Shown here: positions 1 through 5,908 of the stretch, piece by piece
Layout: the number at the start of each line of letters is the position of its first letter
Position numbering within the stretch: the stretch's first letter is position 1
From: JAWLFY01 sp964462125
GTDB lineage: Bacteria > Planctomycetota > Planctomycetia > Pirellulales > Pirellulaceae
Length of the DNA stretch: 7,781 nucleotides
Assembly: GCA_964462125.1 (NCBI GenBank)
Contig: CAYWXT010000263.1
Location: 1-7,781, forward strand
Reading direction: 5' to 3'
Made by a program: the position numbers and the translations under genes
The notes under the pieces: generated by a model
Database searches by the model: none
Told to the model about the DNA's origin: nothing
Seen by the model: the letters and a program-made list of their open reading frames with translations, nothing else

Positions 1-2
1 AA

Positions 3-431
3 CGGGCCGCCTTTTTCGTGCCAACATCAGTTCCGAAAAGTGCAAAACTGGAACTAAGTGAACCCTCTTCTCGGCCCTGTCTTGTTGCCTTGGAAGCGCG
101 AGTCCAAGCCCCGTATCGCTTCCAACCAGGCGTGGCCTACCTCGGCGGGTTGCTTGATGTCGAATCGGAGACCGTGACGCTTGAAGGCATTCCCGGCACC
201 CCTTGCTCGATCGACGCGATCGCCTGCGAGTCTGAATGGATCAAGGTGGAGAAGCATGACGACGTCACCTTCACAGTCCGCCGTAGCGATGCTGCGCATC
301 CTAGATCACAGGATTCACCGGTCACCCATGTGGAAATCGATATCGAATACGAAACCGACGGCATGCCGCTGACCGTGAAAGAACACTTCCCGGTGTACGT
401 GACTCCTAAAAAGGAAGGGGGTGTTCAATGA
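3..431 (+). CDS. C-terminal part of a probable DUF1573-family exported protein (5' end outside window)
   Basis: The frame is open from the window edge to the TGA at 429-431, so the GTG at 18 is probably an internal valine and the true start lies upstream. About 142 residues are visible, rich in beta-strand-type alternation. The segment VQAPYRFQPGVAYLGGL, followed later by VTLEGIPGTPCSIDAI and then by a stretch ending IEYETDG...FPVYV, follows the pattern I know from planctomycete DUF1573 proteins. In those, an immunoglobulin-like unit ends with 'I.v.Td....i.vpv' and the next begins with 'v..P..v.lG'. Such proteins are normally exported and their role is poorly known. No catalytic motif is visible. 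The stop overlaps the ATG of the next reading frame (ATGA), suggesting translational coupling. The family call is by pattern only; another beta-sandwich family is possible. Confidence 0.6.
   Translation, partial: RAAFFVPTSVPKSAKLELSEPSSRPCLVALEARVQAPYRFQPGVAYLGGLLDVESETVTLEGIPGTPCSIDAIACESEWIKVEKHDDVTFTVRRSDAAHPRSQDSPVTHVEIDIEYETDGMPLTVKEHFPVYVTPKKEGGVQ
411..421 (+). promoter_or_regulatory. Strong Shine-Dalgarno sequence before the ATG at 428
   Basis: The purine run AAGGAAGGGGG lies 6 bases before ATG 428-430, which overlaps the stop of the preceding gene as ATGA. It is among the best ribosome binding sites in the window. It is the main reason to think translation of the next gene was meant to begin at 428, even though that frame stops after three codons. 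Confidence 0.6.
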
Positions 432-680
432 TCCCTTAACCCTCCCTATGTCAGCGTAGCAGCAGATGATCGAGGCGGTACGGTTTATCACAACGAGAGC
501 ACCTCACAGATAAACGGCGATGGAAAGTCGGATCCGTGTGACGTCTACGAGGTTCCGGATTGCTATGCAATTTGCGAAAATTACAATCCTGTCTTGGCTG
601 ATCCCAACATTCTTTGTTGTGAAAAGATTGATGAGATGGTTGTTATTCGATACGACTGCGAGCACGATTACGGCGAATGA
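428..680 (+). pseudogene. Small six-cysteine acidic protein, interrupted by a one-base frameshift right after its start
   Basis: ATG 428 reads Met-Ile-Pro-stop (TAA 437-439). One base forward, the frame is open from 432 to the TGA at 678-680 with no usable ATG or GTG near its beginning (the only ATG is at 636). Skipping one base at 437 joins the two and gives an 83-residue product that begins MIPNPPYVSVAADDRGG. It has six cysteines (codons at 537, 561, 573, 615, 618 and 657) and many Asp/Glu residues, including NGDGKSDPCD and a CC pair. I do not recognise a family. No signal peptide is visible. The stretch 541-660 is about 42% GC by my count, clearly lower than the flanking genes. Explanations are a true inactivating indel, a sequencing error, or +1 recoding at CCT-TAA-C. 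The same frame also follows directly from the preceding gene through its TGA, so an interrupted longer gene is another option. Confidence 0.5.
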
Positions 681-878
681 CGGTGCGCTTTAGCACTGAG
701 TGCCTAACATACATTTTCATTGCTTGGCAATCGTTCACGTGGCACGGATCTCCATATGCGTGTCCTACCTTAATGGCGATAAAAGCAGTGGCCATTCATT
801 TTTGGTTGGGTGTGGATACTGATTCGAGCGAACGCCGGTGGTTTTACGACCGAGTCCATGCAGGTAAAGGAGAGTGAC
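681..878 (+). other. Gap of about 200 bp with a nested inverted repeat; no convincing gene
   Basis: This stretch is AT-richer than the downstream gene. It contains the perfect hairpin ATTGC-ttg-GCAAT (719-731), enclosed by GTGCC (700-704) and GGCAC (741-745), so a nested stem over 700-745 is possible. It could mark the end of the upstream transcript or a leader structure for the gene at 879. A 66-codon open frame runs from the ATG at 677 (overlapping the previous stop as ATGA) to 877. Its product has no recognisable motif and its start has no ribosome binding site, so I do not call it a gene. I see no good -35/-10 pair. Confidence 0.3.
866..872 (+). promoter_or_regulatory. Shine-Dalgarno that sets the start at GTG 879
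   Basis: AAAGGAG lies 6 bases before the GTG at 879-881. It decides against the longer open frame that begins at GTG 810, because only the 879 start places a clean signal peptide at the very N-terminus. Confidence 0.65.
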
Positions 879-1853
879 GTGTCAGTGAAAGCAACTCTGG
901 TGCGCAGCTTGGTGCGGCTGTCGCCGTTCGCCGCCGCGTTCGTTGCCGCAATTTTCGGCGCTGGCGGAATCCATGCTGAGGAACTCGACGCCACGGAGCG
1001 AGACAAAGCGGTTCAGTCGCTGCGGGATTACCAGGCTCTTTTTAAAGAGCGAGCTGTCGAACTGGACGTCCAAGTTAGCAAGGATTTACTCCCGGCCGAG
1101 AGCGACGGTCCGGTGAGGTATGACTACAAAATCGTGGCGGCCAACGGGTGGATGTTCACCGAGGAGGAAATCGGCCCGGTGTACGGACTCCAGGGCGGCA
1201 GGTCGGACGCCAACTACACCGTCAAGTCAGTGTTTGATTCGCGGACCGATCGCGGAATGAAAGTCTACGTTCGCGACGACGGAAAGGTCACGCAGGCGGA
1301 GCGTAGGTGCGCGCCAACCGGGATCCAGCGTCTCTCAAGTGACCGGCTCGCCCAGGCGGTTGGTTGGCTCGATTTCTGGGCGCATTCTCGTAACGACTGG
1401 TTGATCGACCCCGCGGATGTGTTGGAATCGAGCTCGGCGGTCCGGCGAGTTCGTGCGGAGGATGGTCAGACCCAGCTTTCGGCGATGGTGGTGCTCGAGG
1501 ACATCGTTGAGTGTGAAATGCGATACAGCGACCTGCCTGACGTGCGAATGATTGCGATGCGACGAATGATTCCAGGTCGAACCGAGGTAACCAGTGAAGT
1601 CCGCTACCGAAAGAATCGTGACGGCTTTGATGAGCCGCACGCGATTCGCGAGACCCGGCGGCGGATCGATGAAACACCACCGCGGATCCTCCTGATCGAA
1701 GAAGCAGTCGTCACACGCTTTTCCATGCGGTCACCCGCCGAGCCCGAACCGATGCCGGTCATCGAGATTCCCGATGGCTTGCGGGTAATCGACGATTGCC
1801 AGGACGACGAAAGCGAGGGTGAAGTTCCCGTTCCCTCACCGGAGTCGAAGTGA
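879..1853 (+). CDS. Secreted protein of unknown function with a Sec-type signal peptide
   Basis: The start is taken as GTG 879 (324 residues). The open frame continues upstream to GTG 810, but that adds 23 residues in front of the signal peptide and lacks a ribosome binding site. Residues 1-33 form a typical signal peptide: basic residues K4, R9 and R13, a hydrophobic stretch around 14-31 (FAAAFVAAIFGAGG), and likely cleavage after IHA before EELDA. The mature part is mixed alpha/beta in character, with segments such as YDYKIVAANGWMFTEEE and VRYRKNRDGFDEPHAIRETRRR. It ends in an acidic, proline-containing tail (DDCQDDESEGEVPVPSPESK). I recognise no domain or catalytic motif. The stop TGA 1851-1853 overlaps the ATG of the DUF1559 gene by one base, so the two are almost certainly co-translated. 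A LolA-like or other envelope role would be a guess. Confidence 0.75.
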   Translation: MSVKATLVRSLVRLSPFAAAFVAAIFGAGGIHAEELDATERDKAVQSLRDYQALFKERAVELDVQVSKDLLPAESDGPVRYDYKIVAANGWMFTEEEIGPVYGLQGGRSDANYTVKSVFDSRTDRGMKVYVRDDGKVTQAERRCAPTGIQRLSSDRLAQAVGWLDFWAHSRNDWLIDPADVLESSSAVRRVRAEDGQTQLSAMVVLEDIVECEMRYSDLPDVRMIAMRRMIPGRTEVTSEVRYRKNRDGFDEPHAIRETRRRIDETPPRILLIEEAVVTRFSMRSPAEPEPMPVIEIPDGLRVIDDCQDDESEGEVPVPSPESK

Positions 1854-2824
1854 TGAACTTGTCTGCCGTCCGCCGTCCCGTGGCGGTGCGCTCCGGTCGA
1901 ACCGCCGCCTTCACGGTGCTGGAACTGATCGTGTCGCTCGCAATCGTGGCGATGCTGGCGGCCCTGCTGCTGGTGGCCGTGCAGCGAACCCGCGAGGCGG
2001 CACGACAGGCCACCTGCGCGTCGAACTTGCGCCAACTGGCGATCGCGTCTGATATCTACCTCACCCGCCGCGGACACTTCGTGTCGAACGGATGGGGATA
2101 CAACTGGGGACCGGAAGCCGACCGTGGGCTCGGTCCAAAACAGCCGGCTGGCTGGATCTATCAACTCGCTTTCGAGCTTGATCCGGCCGCGGCGGAAAGT
2201 TTCGCCAACCCGGCTTCCCGCGAGCAGGCGCATCCCTATCTGTCCCTGGTCCGCTGTCCGACGCGGCCGGCGCTGCAATTCGGCCCCGCCACTTCGCGAG
2301 TGTCACCGGTGAATTACGTCTGGCAGCAGGCTGTGCCCAAGACAGACTATGCGATCAATGAAGGGGATTACTACACCAGAACGCGTGGTGGCCCTGACGG
2401 GCTGGGCGACGAGATCGTCTCCGGGTATGACTGGAGCCGTGCGGCAAATGCAACAGGCATCTCGTACCAGCGCAGCCGAGTGCGTCCAGGCATGGTCTGC
2501 GATGGGCTTAGCCATACTTACCTCATCGGTGAGAAGCATGTCTTCCGCGACGCCTATCACACGGCGGATGATCGCGGATATAACCAAAGTTGTTGGTCGG
2601 GCGTTGATCGTGATTTAAACCGGTGGACCGCCGGCGCACCGATTCCCGACGCTTGGCACGGCATCGGAAGTCGTTTTGGTTCAGCGCACCAGATGATTTG
2701 GCATGTCGCCTTTTGTGACGGGTCGGTCCGCAAGTTCACCTTCGACATCGACTACAAGGTCCACCAGATGAACGGCCATCGTTGCGATCGCGGCTCGGTT
2801 CGCGACGATCCCTTTGGCGGATGA
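1853..2824 (+). CDS. DUF1559-family prepilin-like protein (type IV pilin N-terminus, H-X9-DG motif)
   Basis: The product is 323 residues from ATG 1853. An in-frame GTG at 1850 would add one residue. A short basic leader with several arginines is followed by AAFTVLELIVSLAIVAMLAA, a type IV prepilin N-terminus with the conserved glutamate five residues into the mature helix. The residue before the processing point is Ala rather than the usual Gly. The helix continues into TREAARQATCASNLRQL, typical of DUF1559 proteins. Near the C-terminus, H-QMIWHVAFC-DG matches the H-X9-DG signature exactly. The family is massively expanded in planctomycetes; members are thought to be membrane-anchored pseudopilins facing the periplasm, but their individual jobs are unknown. 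Coupling to the upstream secreted protein (TGATG overlap) suggests the two act together at the cell surface. The length is usual for the family and no damage is seen. Confidence 0.92.
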   Translation: MNLSAVRRPVAVRSGRTAAFTVLELIVSLAIVAMLAALLLVAVQRTREAARQATCASNLRQLAIASDIYLTRRGHFVSNGWGYNWGPEADRGLGPKQPAGWIYQLAFELDPAAAESFANPASREQAHPYLSLVRCPTRPALQFGPATSRVSPVNYVWQQAVPKTDYAINEGDYYTRTRGGPDGLGDEIVSGYDWSRAANATGISYQRSRVRPGMVCDGLSHTYLIGEKHVFRDAYHTADDRGYNQSCWSGVDRDLNRWTAGAPIPDAWHGIGSRFGSAHQMIWHVAFCDGSVRKFTFDIDYKVHQMNGHRCDRGSVRDDPFGG

Positions 2825-2827
2825 CCG

Positions 2828-2842
2828 CGGACGAACCGTCCG
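2828..2842 (+). terminator. GC-rich hairpin just after the DUF1559 stop, possible terminator
   Basis: CGGACG (2828-2833) and CGTCCG (2837-2842) form a perfect 6-bp stem with a 3-base loop, only 3 bases after the stop at 2824. No T-run follows, so this is not a canonical intrinsic terminator. Its position at the end of a gene that faces a convergent gene supports a transcript-end role. Confidence 0.4.
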
Positions 2843-2853
2843 GGGGTGGGACG

Positions 2854-2917
2854 ATCGTACTCTGACCCCCACCAGCTGCGCGTGCACTGTCCCGCCCTGC
2901 TGTCGTGTTCTGACCCC
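2854..2917. repeat. Two diverged copies of a 16-bp element in the convergent intergenic gap
   Basis: Copy one (2854-2869) is ATCGTACTCTGACCCC and copy two (2902-2917) is GTCGTGTTCTGACCCC. They match at 13 of 16 positions and every difference is a transition. The starts are 48 bases apart. On the minus strand both begin GGGGTCAGA, a look I associate with REP-like dispersed repeats linked to Y1 transposases in other bacteria. That link is inference and no transposase is present here. Confidence 0.45.
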
Positions 2918-2939
2918 GTCTGGTCGTAGTTGCACGACA
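2901..2939. repeat. Perfect 7-bp inverted repeat between convergent genes
   Basis: TGTCGTG (2901-2907) and CACGACA (2933-2939) are exact reverse complements separated by 25 bases. The second repeat copy at 2902-2917 begins inside the left arm. In this gap between convergent genes it may fold in transcripts from either side and help end them, but the long loop makes this weak. Confidence 0.35.
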
Positions 2940-3004
2940 ATCTCTCCGTTCCTGAAGTCACGGGGCCTGCGAGGCAACGCGCTTTGATTGTGTTGTTTTC
3001 CCAC

Positions 3005-4228
3005 CTATCGGTCGCGATGCCTTCCGTAGAGTTTGGTCATGGGGGCAGCCGTCATGCCGTGAGTGACCAAAGACGCACAAACCAACAGGCTGCCCATGTT
3101 CCACACCACTTCATTCCCGGTGTACCGCACGGCCAGCATCGCGTAAAAGAGCGCCGCCACTCCAATGGGGCCGAACCAAGCCACAAAGAGAGCATCCTTG
3201 TAATCCCGCAACTGCGGCACCAACGGCTTGAGCACGAGAACAAACGGCACCCGTCGAAACGCCAACACGGCGAGCGCAAAAACCAAATCCCGCCACCCCC
3301 ATTGAAACCATTGCTCCCACGGTAACATCAAGCCCAACAGAGTAAAGATTGGCAGCGTGAAGAACTGATTGACCGCTTCCTGCACACGCTCTTCCAGACG
3401 ACGCTCGCTGGCGTTGGCGACCCGGTCAAACGCGATCCCGGCGATAAACACAGCAAGAATGCCATCGGTGCCCAGCAGGGTGGCGGCACCCAGTGCGAAC
3501 AACGTCAGCGCCAGAGTGAAGGCCAAGAACGAATGCTGGTCAATTGTCCTTCTGGCTTCGGCCCATTTGAGAATATGTCCGGCTCCCAGCCCGAGCACAA
3601 CGCCGAGCAGCACCGCCGCCCCCGCTTCCCACACCACGGTGCGTCCGAGCCAATGTTGCCACACTTGGCCAGCTGGTTTCGTCAGAAACAGAATCGGTAG
3701 GAAAACGATCGGATAAGCCAATCCATCGTTAAAGCCCGATTCGGCGGAGAGCGTATGCCGGACATGTCCCGAGAGATTCTCTTCGGCGACCCTGCCCGTC
3801 ACAATGGACGTAGCGACAATGGGATCGGTGGGGCAAACCACTGCACCGAGCAACAAGGCCACCATCAGTGGCAGATCCAACACCCAATACGCGAGCAAAC
3901 TGCTCGATAGCCACATCAGCGGCATTCCCAAGCCCAGCAGCACGCACAGCGATGGCCAGTTCCGATGCGGGAAACCAGGCGGCAATCGCAGAGCAACCCC
4001 CATCAATCCGATGACAAGGGTGAGACGCGCCGCCTGTTCAAGAATCGTGGCACGGTCCCCCCACCCTTTAGGGTCCAGTAGGCCCAAGCCCGCAGGCCCC
4101 AAGACGATGCCAAGCACAAACGCCAGCAATGGCGTCGAGAAAATCGTTCGATTCAAGGATTCCGAGAGAAGTCCCAGCACCAACACCATGCCGCCGACAG
4201 CGACCAACGCAATGTCGAGTTCATGCAA
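3005..4228 (-). CDS. CPA1-type cation:proton antiporter (NhaP-like, Na+/H+ exchanger family)
   Basis: This is a 407-residue, highly hydrophobic protein with about a dozen predicted membrane segments, covering one exchanger domain from N- to C-terminus. Family motifs are clear: CPTDPIVATSI with T134, D135 and P136 in the unwound helix, and SAESGFNDGLAYP with the paired N167-D168 expected to bind the ion in CPA1 exchangers. A further conserved loop reads WFGPIGVAALFYA (351-363). Known members exchange Na+ or K+ for H+ across the cytoplasmic membrane for pH and salt balance; the ion preference here cannot be read. There is no C-terminal TrkA/RCK regulatory domain, so the protein is short for the wider family. 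The likely start is ATG 4226-4228; no strong ribosome binding site is visible (AGGA lies rather far upstream). It follows DUF1501 on the same strand after a 225-bp gap, so it may be transcribed on its own. Confidence 0.93.
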   Translation of the reverse strand: MHELDIALVAVGGMVLVLGLLSESLNRTIFSTPLLAFVLGIVLGPAGLGLLDPKGWGDRATILEQAARLTLVIGLMGVALRLPPGFPHRNWPSLCVLLGLGMPLMWLSSSLLAYWVLDLPLMVALLLGAVVCPTDPIVATSIVTGRVAEENLSGHVRHTLSAESGFNDGLAYPIVFLPILFLTKPAGQVWQHWLGRTVVWEAGAAVLLGVVLGLGAGHILKWAEARRTIDQHSFLAFTLALTLFALGAATLLGTDGILAVFIAGIAFDRVANASERRLEERVQEAVNQFFTLPIFTLLGLMLPWEQWFQWGWRDLVFALAVLAFRRVPFVLVLKPLVPQLRDYKDALFVAWFGPIGVAALFYAMLAVRYTGNEVVWNMGSLLVCASLVTHGMTAAPMTKLYGRHRDR

Positions 4229-4456
4229 CGCACTTGATCCTGAGGAGGAAACGTTGTCCGTGATATTGACGTACCGCCAGCGAGAGCGGAAGATTCTGGC
4301 AGATGCCCCTCAGGCGGCAGTGGACTTGTCCTGGGCTGATCTGTCGATGCCGCGTCGAGGCGCAATCCGGCCACGCGCCGGTTGTCGTCGTGGCGACAAC
4401 GAATCGAGCAGCCCCAGGCCAGGACTGCCGCAGCTCGGGCCGTCCCTGGGATCGAC
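4229..4456 (-). other. Intergenic gap with two inverted repeats between DUF1501 and the antiporter
   Basis: The 228 bases contain the hairpin GTTGTCG-6 bases-CGACAAC (4381-4400). A second potential stem lies directly after the DUF1501 stop: CCCAGG (4413-4418) pairing with CCTGGG (4445-4450). Neither has a T-run on the minus strand. They may end the DUF1501 transcript, which would make the antiporter a separate unit. I found no convincing promoter for the antiporter and no gene in the gap. Confidence 0.35.
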
Positions 4457-5869
4457 TCATGCAACAATATCCTCGACGACGTTCCCGTGGACGTCGGTGA
4501 GTCGGAAGTCGCGACCGGCGTGATGGTAGGTCAGTCGCTGGTGATCAAAGCCCATCAGGTGCAGCATCGTCGCGTGCAGGTCGTGCACATGGACTCGGTT
4601 CTCGACCGCTCGGTAGCCGAACTCGTCGGTACTGCCATAGGTGATTCCACCCTTCACCCCACCGCCAGCCATCCAAACGGTAAATCCGTGATGATTGTGG
4701 TCGCGGCCGGTCGGATTGCCGCCGCCGATCGGGATCTCCACCGCCGGCGTCCGGCCAAATTCCCCTCCGCAGATCACGAGTGTTTCATCCAACAAACCTC
4801 GTTGAACGAGATCGGTCAGCAGCGCTGCAAGGGGACCGTCGATCTCATTGCCGAGCCTCCGATGCTCCGACTCGATGTTGTCGTGTGAATCCCACGGCTG
4901 AACGTCTCCATGGTAGCACTGAACCACGCGCACACCACGCTCAATCAGCCGCCGAGCGATCAACAATTGACGGCCGTGAACCGTATCGGCCTTGTAGAGT
5001 TCCTGTGTGTGCTTCGGTTCCTGGGATATGTCGAGAGCATCGGTTGCCTGCATCTGCATGCCAAAGGCAAGCTCAAACGATTGAATCCGCGCTTCCAGAT
5101 CGGCGTCTTCCTGTCGGCCCTGCTGGTGACGATCGTTCAACGTGGCCAACAGGTCGAGTTGGCGGCGCTGTTGCGCCGGATCGCTGCGTGAGTTCTTGAT
5201 GTTGGCGAGCAATTCATGGACGTCAGTCTTCCGCGTATCAAGGTAGGTTCCCTGATAAATTCCCGGCAAAAAGGAGCTTCGCCAGTTCGAGGAATCGGCG
5301 ACCGGCAGTCCCGGACAGAGTGTCACGAAGCCGGGAAGATTTTGATTCTCACATCCCAAACCATACGTCAGCCACGATCCATAGCTTGGTCGCGATAGCC
5401 GTTCGTCCCCGGTGTTCATCAACCGCATGCTCTGTTCATGGTTCGGGGTGTTGGCATGCATCGAGCGAATGACACAGATGCGGTCAGCGTGCTGGCGAGC
5501 GGTTTGCTGAAATAGGTCACTGCACCATAGGCCGCTGTCGCCGTACTGGGCGAACGAAAAGGGGGATGCCAAAGCGACACCGGTCTCGCGTTCCGTCGTC
5601 AAATTGCCCATCGGAAGTTGCTTTCCGTCCCATTTCGTCAGATCGGGCTTGGGATCCCACGTGTCCACGTGGGAAGGACCGCCATTGAGGTACACATGGA
5701 TGATATGCCTCGCCCGTGCCGGAAAGTGGGGATCCTTCGCTGCCAAGGGAGACTCGCCCGCGTGCAGAAGGTGCGGCAACGCGAGCATGCCCAGACCGGT
5801 TCCCATCGTGCGGAGCAGATCGCGTCGTGAACTCAGCGGAACTCGATCGCCAACGGGCGGGGTTGTCAT
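4457..5869 (-). CDS. DUF1501 family protein, Tat-exported, alkaline phosphatase/sulfatase-like fold
   Basis: The product is 470 residues, a normal full length. The N-terminus carries a twin-arginine leader: S14-R15-R16-D-L-L followed by a hydrophobic stretch and LLHAGES, so folded export is likely. Family blocks appear in order: HIIHVYLNGGPSHVDTWDPKP (residues 55-75), NTPNHEQSMRLMNTG (140-154), QPWDSHDN (324-331), GGEFGRTP (368-375), GRDHNHHGF (388-396), KGGITYGSTDEFG (406-418) and HVHDLHATMLHLMG (427-440). The family belongs to the alkaline phosphatase superfamily; Asp and His residues in these blocks (D69, E370, H391, H394) are plausible metal ligands, but no substrate is established. The start ATG 5867-5869 has AAGGTG at 5877-5882, 7 bases upstream. 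It lies 39 bp after the DUF1549/DUF1553 gene, the usual planctomycete pair, implying joint expression and function, often suggested to be in complex carbon breakdown. Confidence 0.95.
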   Translation of the reverse strand: MTTPPVGDRVPLSSRRDLLRTMGTGLGMLALPHLLHAGESPLAAKDPHFPARARHIIHVYLNGGPSHVDTWDPKPDLTKWDGKQLPMGNLTTERETGVALASPFSFAQYGDSGLWCSDLFQQTARQHADRICVIRSMHANTPNHEQSMRLMNTGDERLSRPSYGSWLTYGLGCENQNLPGFVTLCPGLPVADSSNWRSSFLPGIYQGTYLDTRKTDVHELLANIKNSRSDPAQQRRQLDLLATLNDRHQQGRQEDADLEARIQSFELAFGMQMQATDALDISQEPKHTQELYKADTVHGRQLLIARRLIERGVRVVQCYHGDVQPWDSHDNIESEHRRLGNEIDGPLAALLTDLVQRGLLDETLVICGGEFGRTPAVEIPIGGGNPTGRDHNHHGFTVWMAGGGVKGGITYGSTDEFGYRAVENRVHVHDLHATMLHLMGFDHQRLTYHHAGRDFRLTDVHGNVVEDIVA

Positions 5870-5876
5870 CGAAAAT

Positions 5877-5882
5877 CACCTT
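5877..5882 (-). promoter_or_regulatory. Shine-Dalgarno for the DUF1501 gene
   Basis: On the minus strand AAGGTG sits 7 bases before the ATG at 5867-5869. It lies in the 39-bp spacer after the preceding gene, consistent with independent initiation inside one transcript. Confidence 0.55.
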
Positions 5883-5908
5883 AGTGCGAAATGTCTCTGC
5901 CTCGCTTG

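Noticed and set aside
18..431. Complete 137-residue gene starting at GTG 18
   Set aside because: The frame remains open to the window edge, there is no ribosome binding site before GTG 18, and the product lacks a signal peptide expected for this type of protein; a partial gene is more likely.
677..877. 66-codon open frame on the plus strand beginning with an ATGA overlap
   Set aside because: No ribosome binding site, no recognisable motif, low-quality composition; its end simply runs into the ribosome binding site of the next gene.
810..878. Upstream extension of the secreted protein to GTG 810
   Set aside because: It would place 23 polar residues ahead of a textbook signal peptide, and GTG 810 has no ribosome binding site, while GTG 879 has AAAGGAG at ideal spacing.
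1604..2278. 224-codon minus-strand open frame across the secreted protein and DUF1559 genes
   Set aside because: It crosses the boundary of two well-supported plus-strand genes, is Arg/Ser/Gly-rich in the way of antisense shadows in GC-rich DNA, and has no family features.
3804..4523. 239-codon plus-strand open frame opposite the antiporter
   Set aside because: It is antisense to the conserved transmembrane gene and runs into the DUF1501 end; its composition (Ser/Arg/Pro-rich) is that of a shadow frame.
4382..4888. 168-codon plus-strand open frame opposite the DUF1501 C-terminus
   Set aside because: The minus-strand frame carries all conserved DUF1501 motifs here; this one is antisense with no recognisable motif.
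5655..5674. Perfect palindrome with 9-bp arms and a 2-base centre (CACGTG-containing) that looks like an operator
   Set aside because: It lies inside the DUF1501 gene and is produced by codon choice in the conserved SHVDTWD block, so coincidence is the better explanation.
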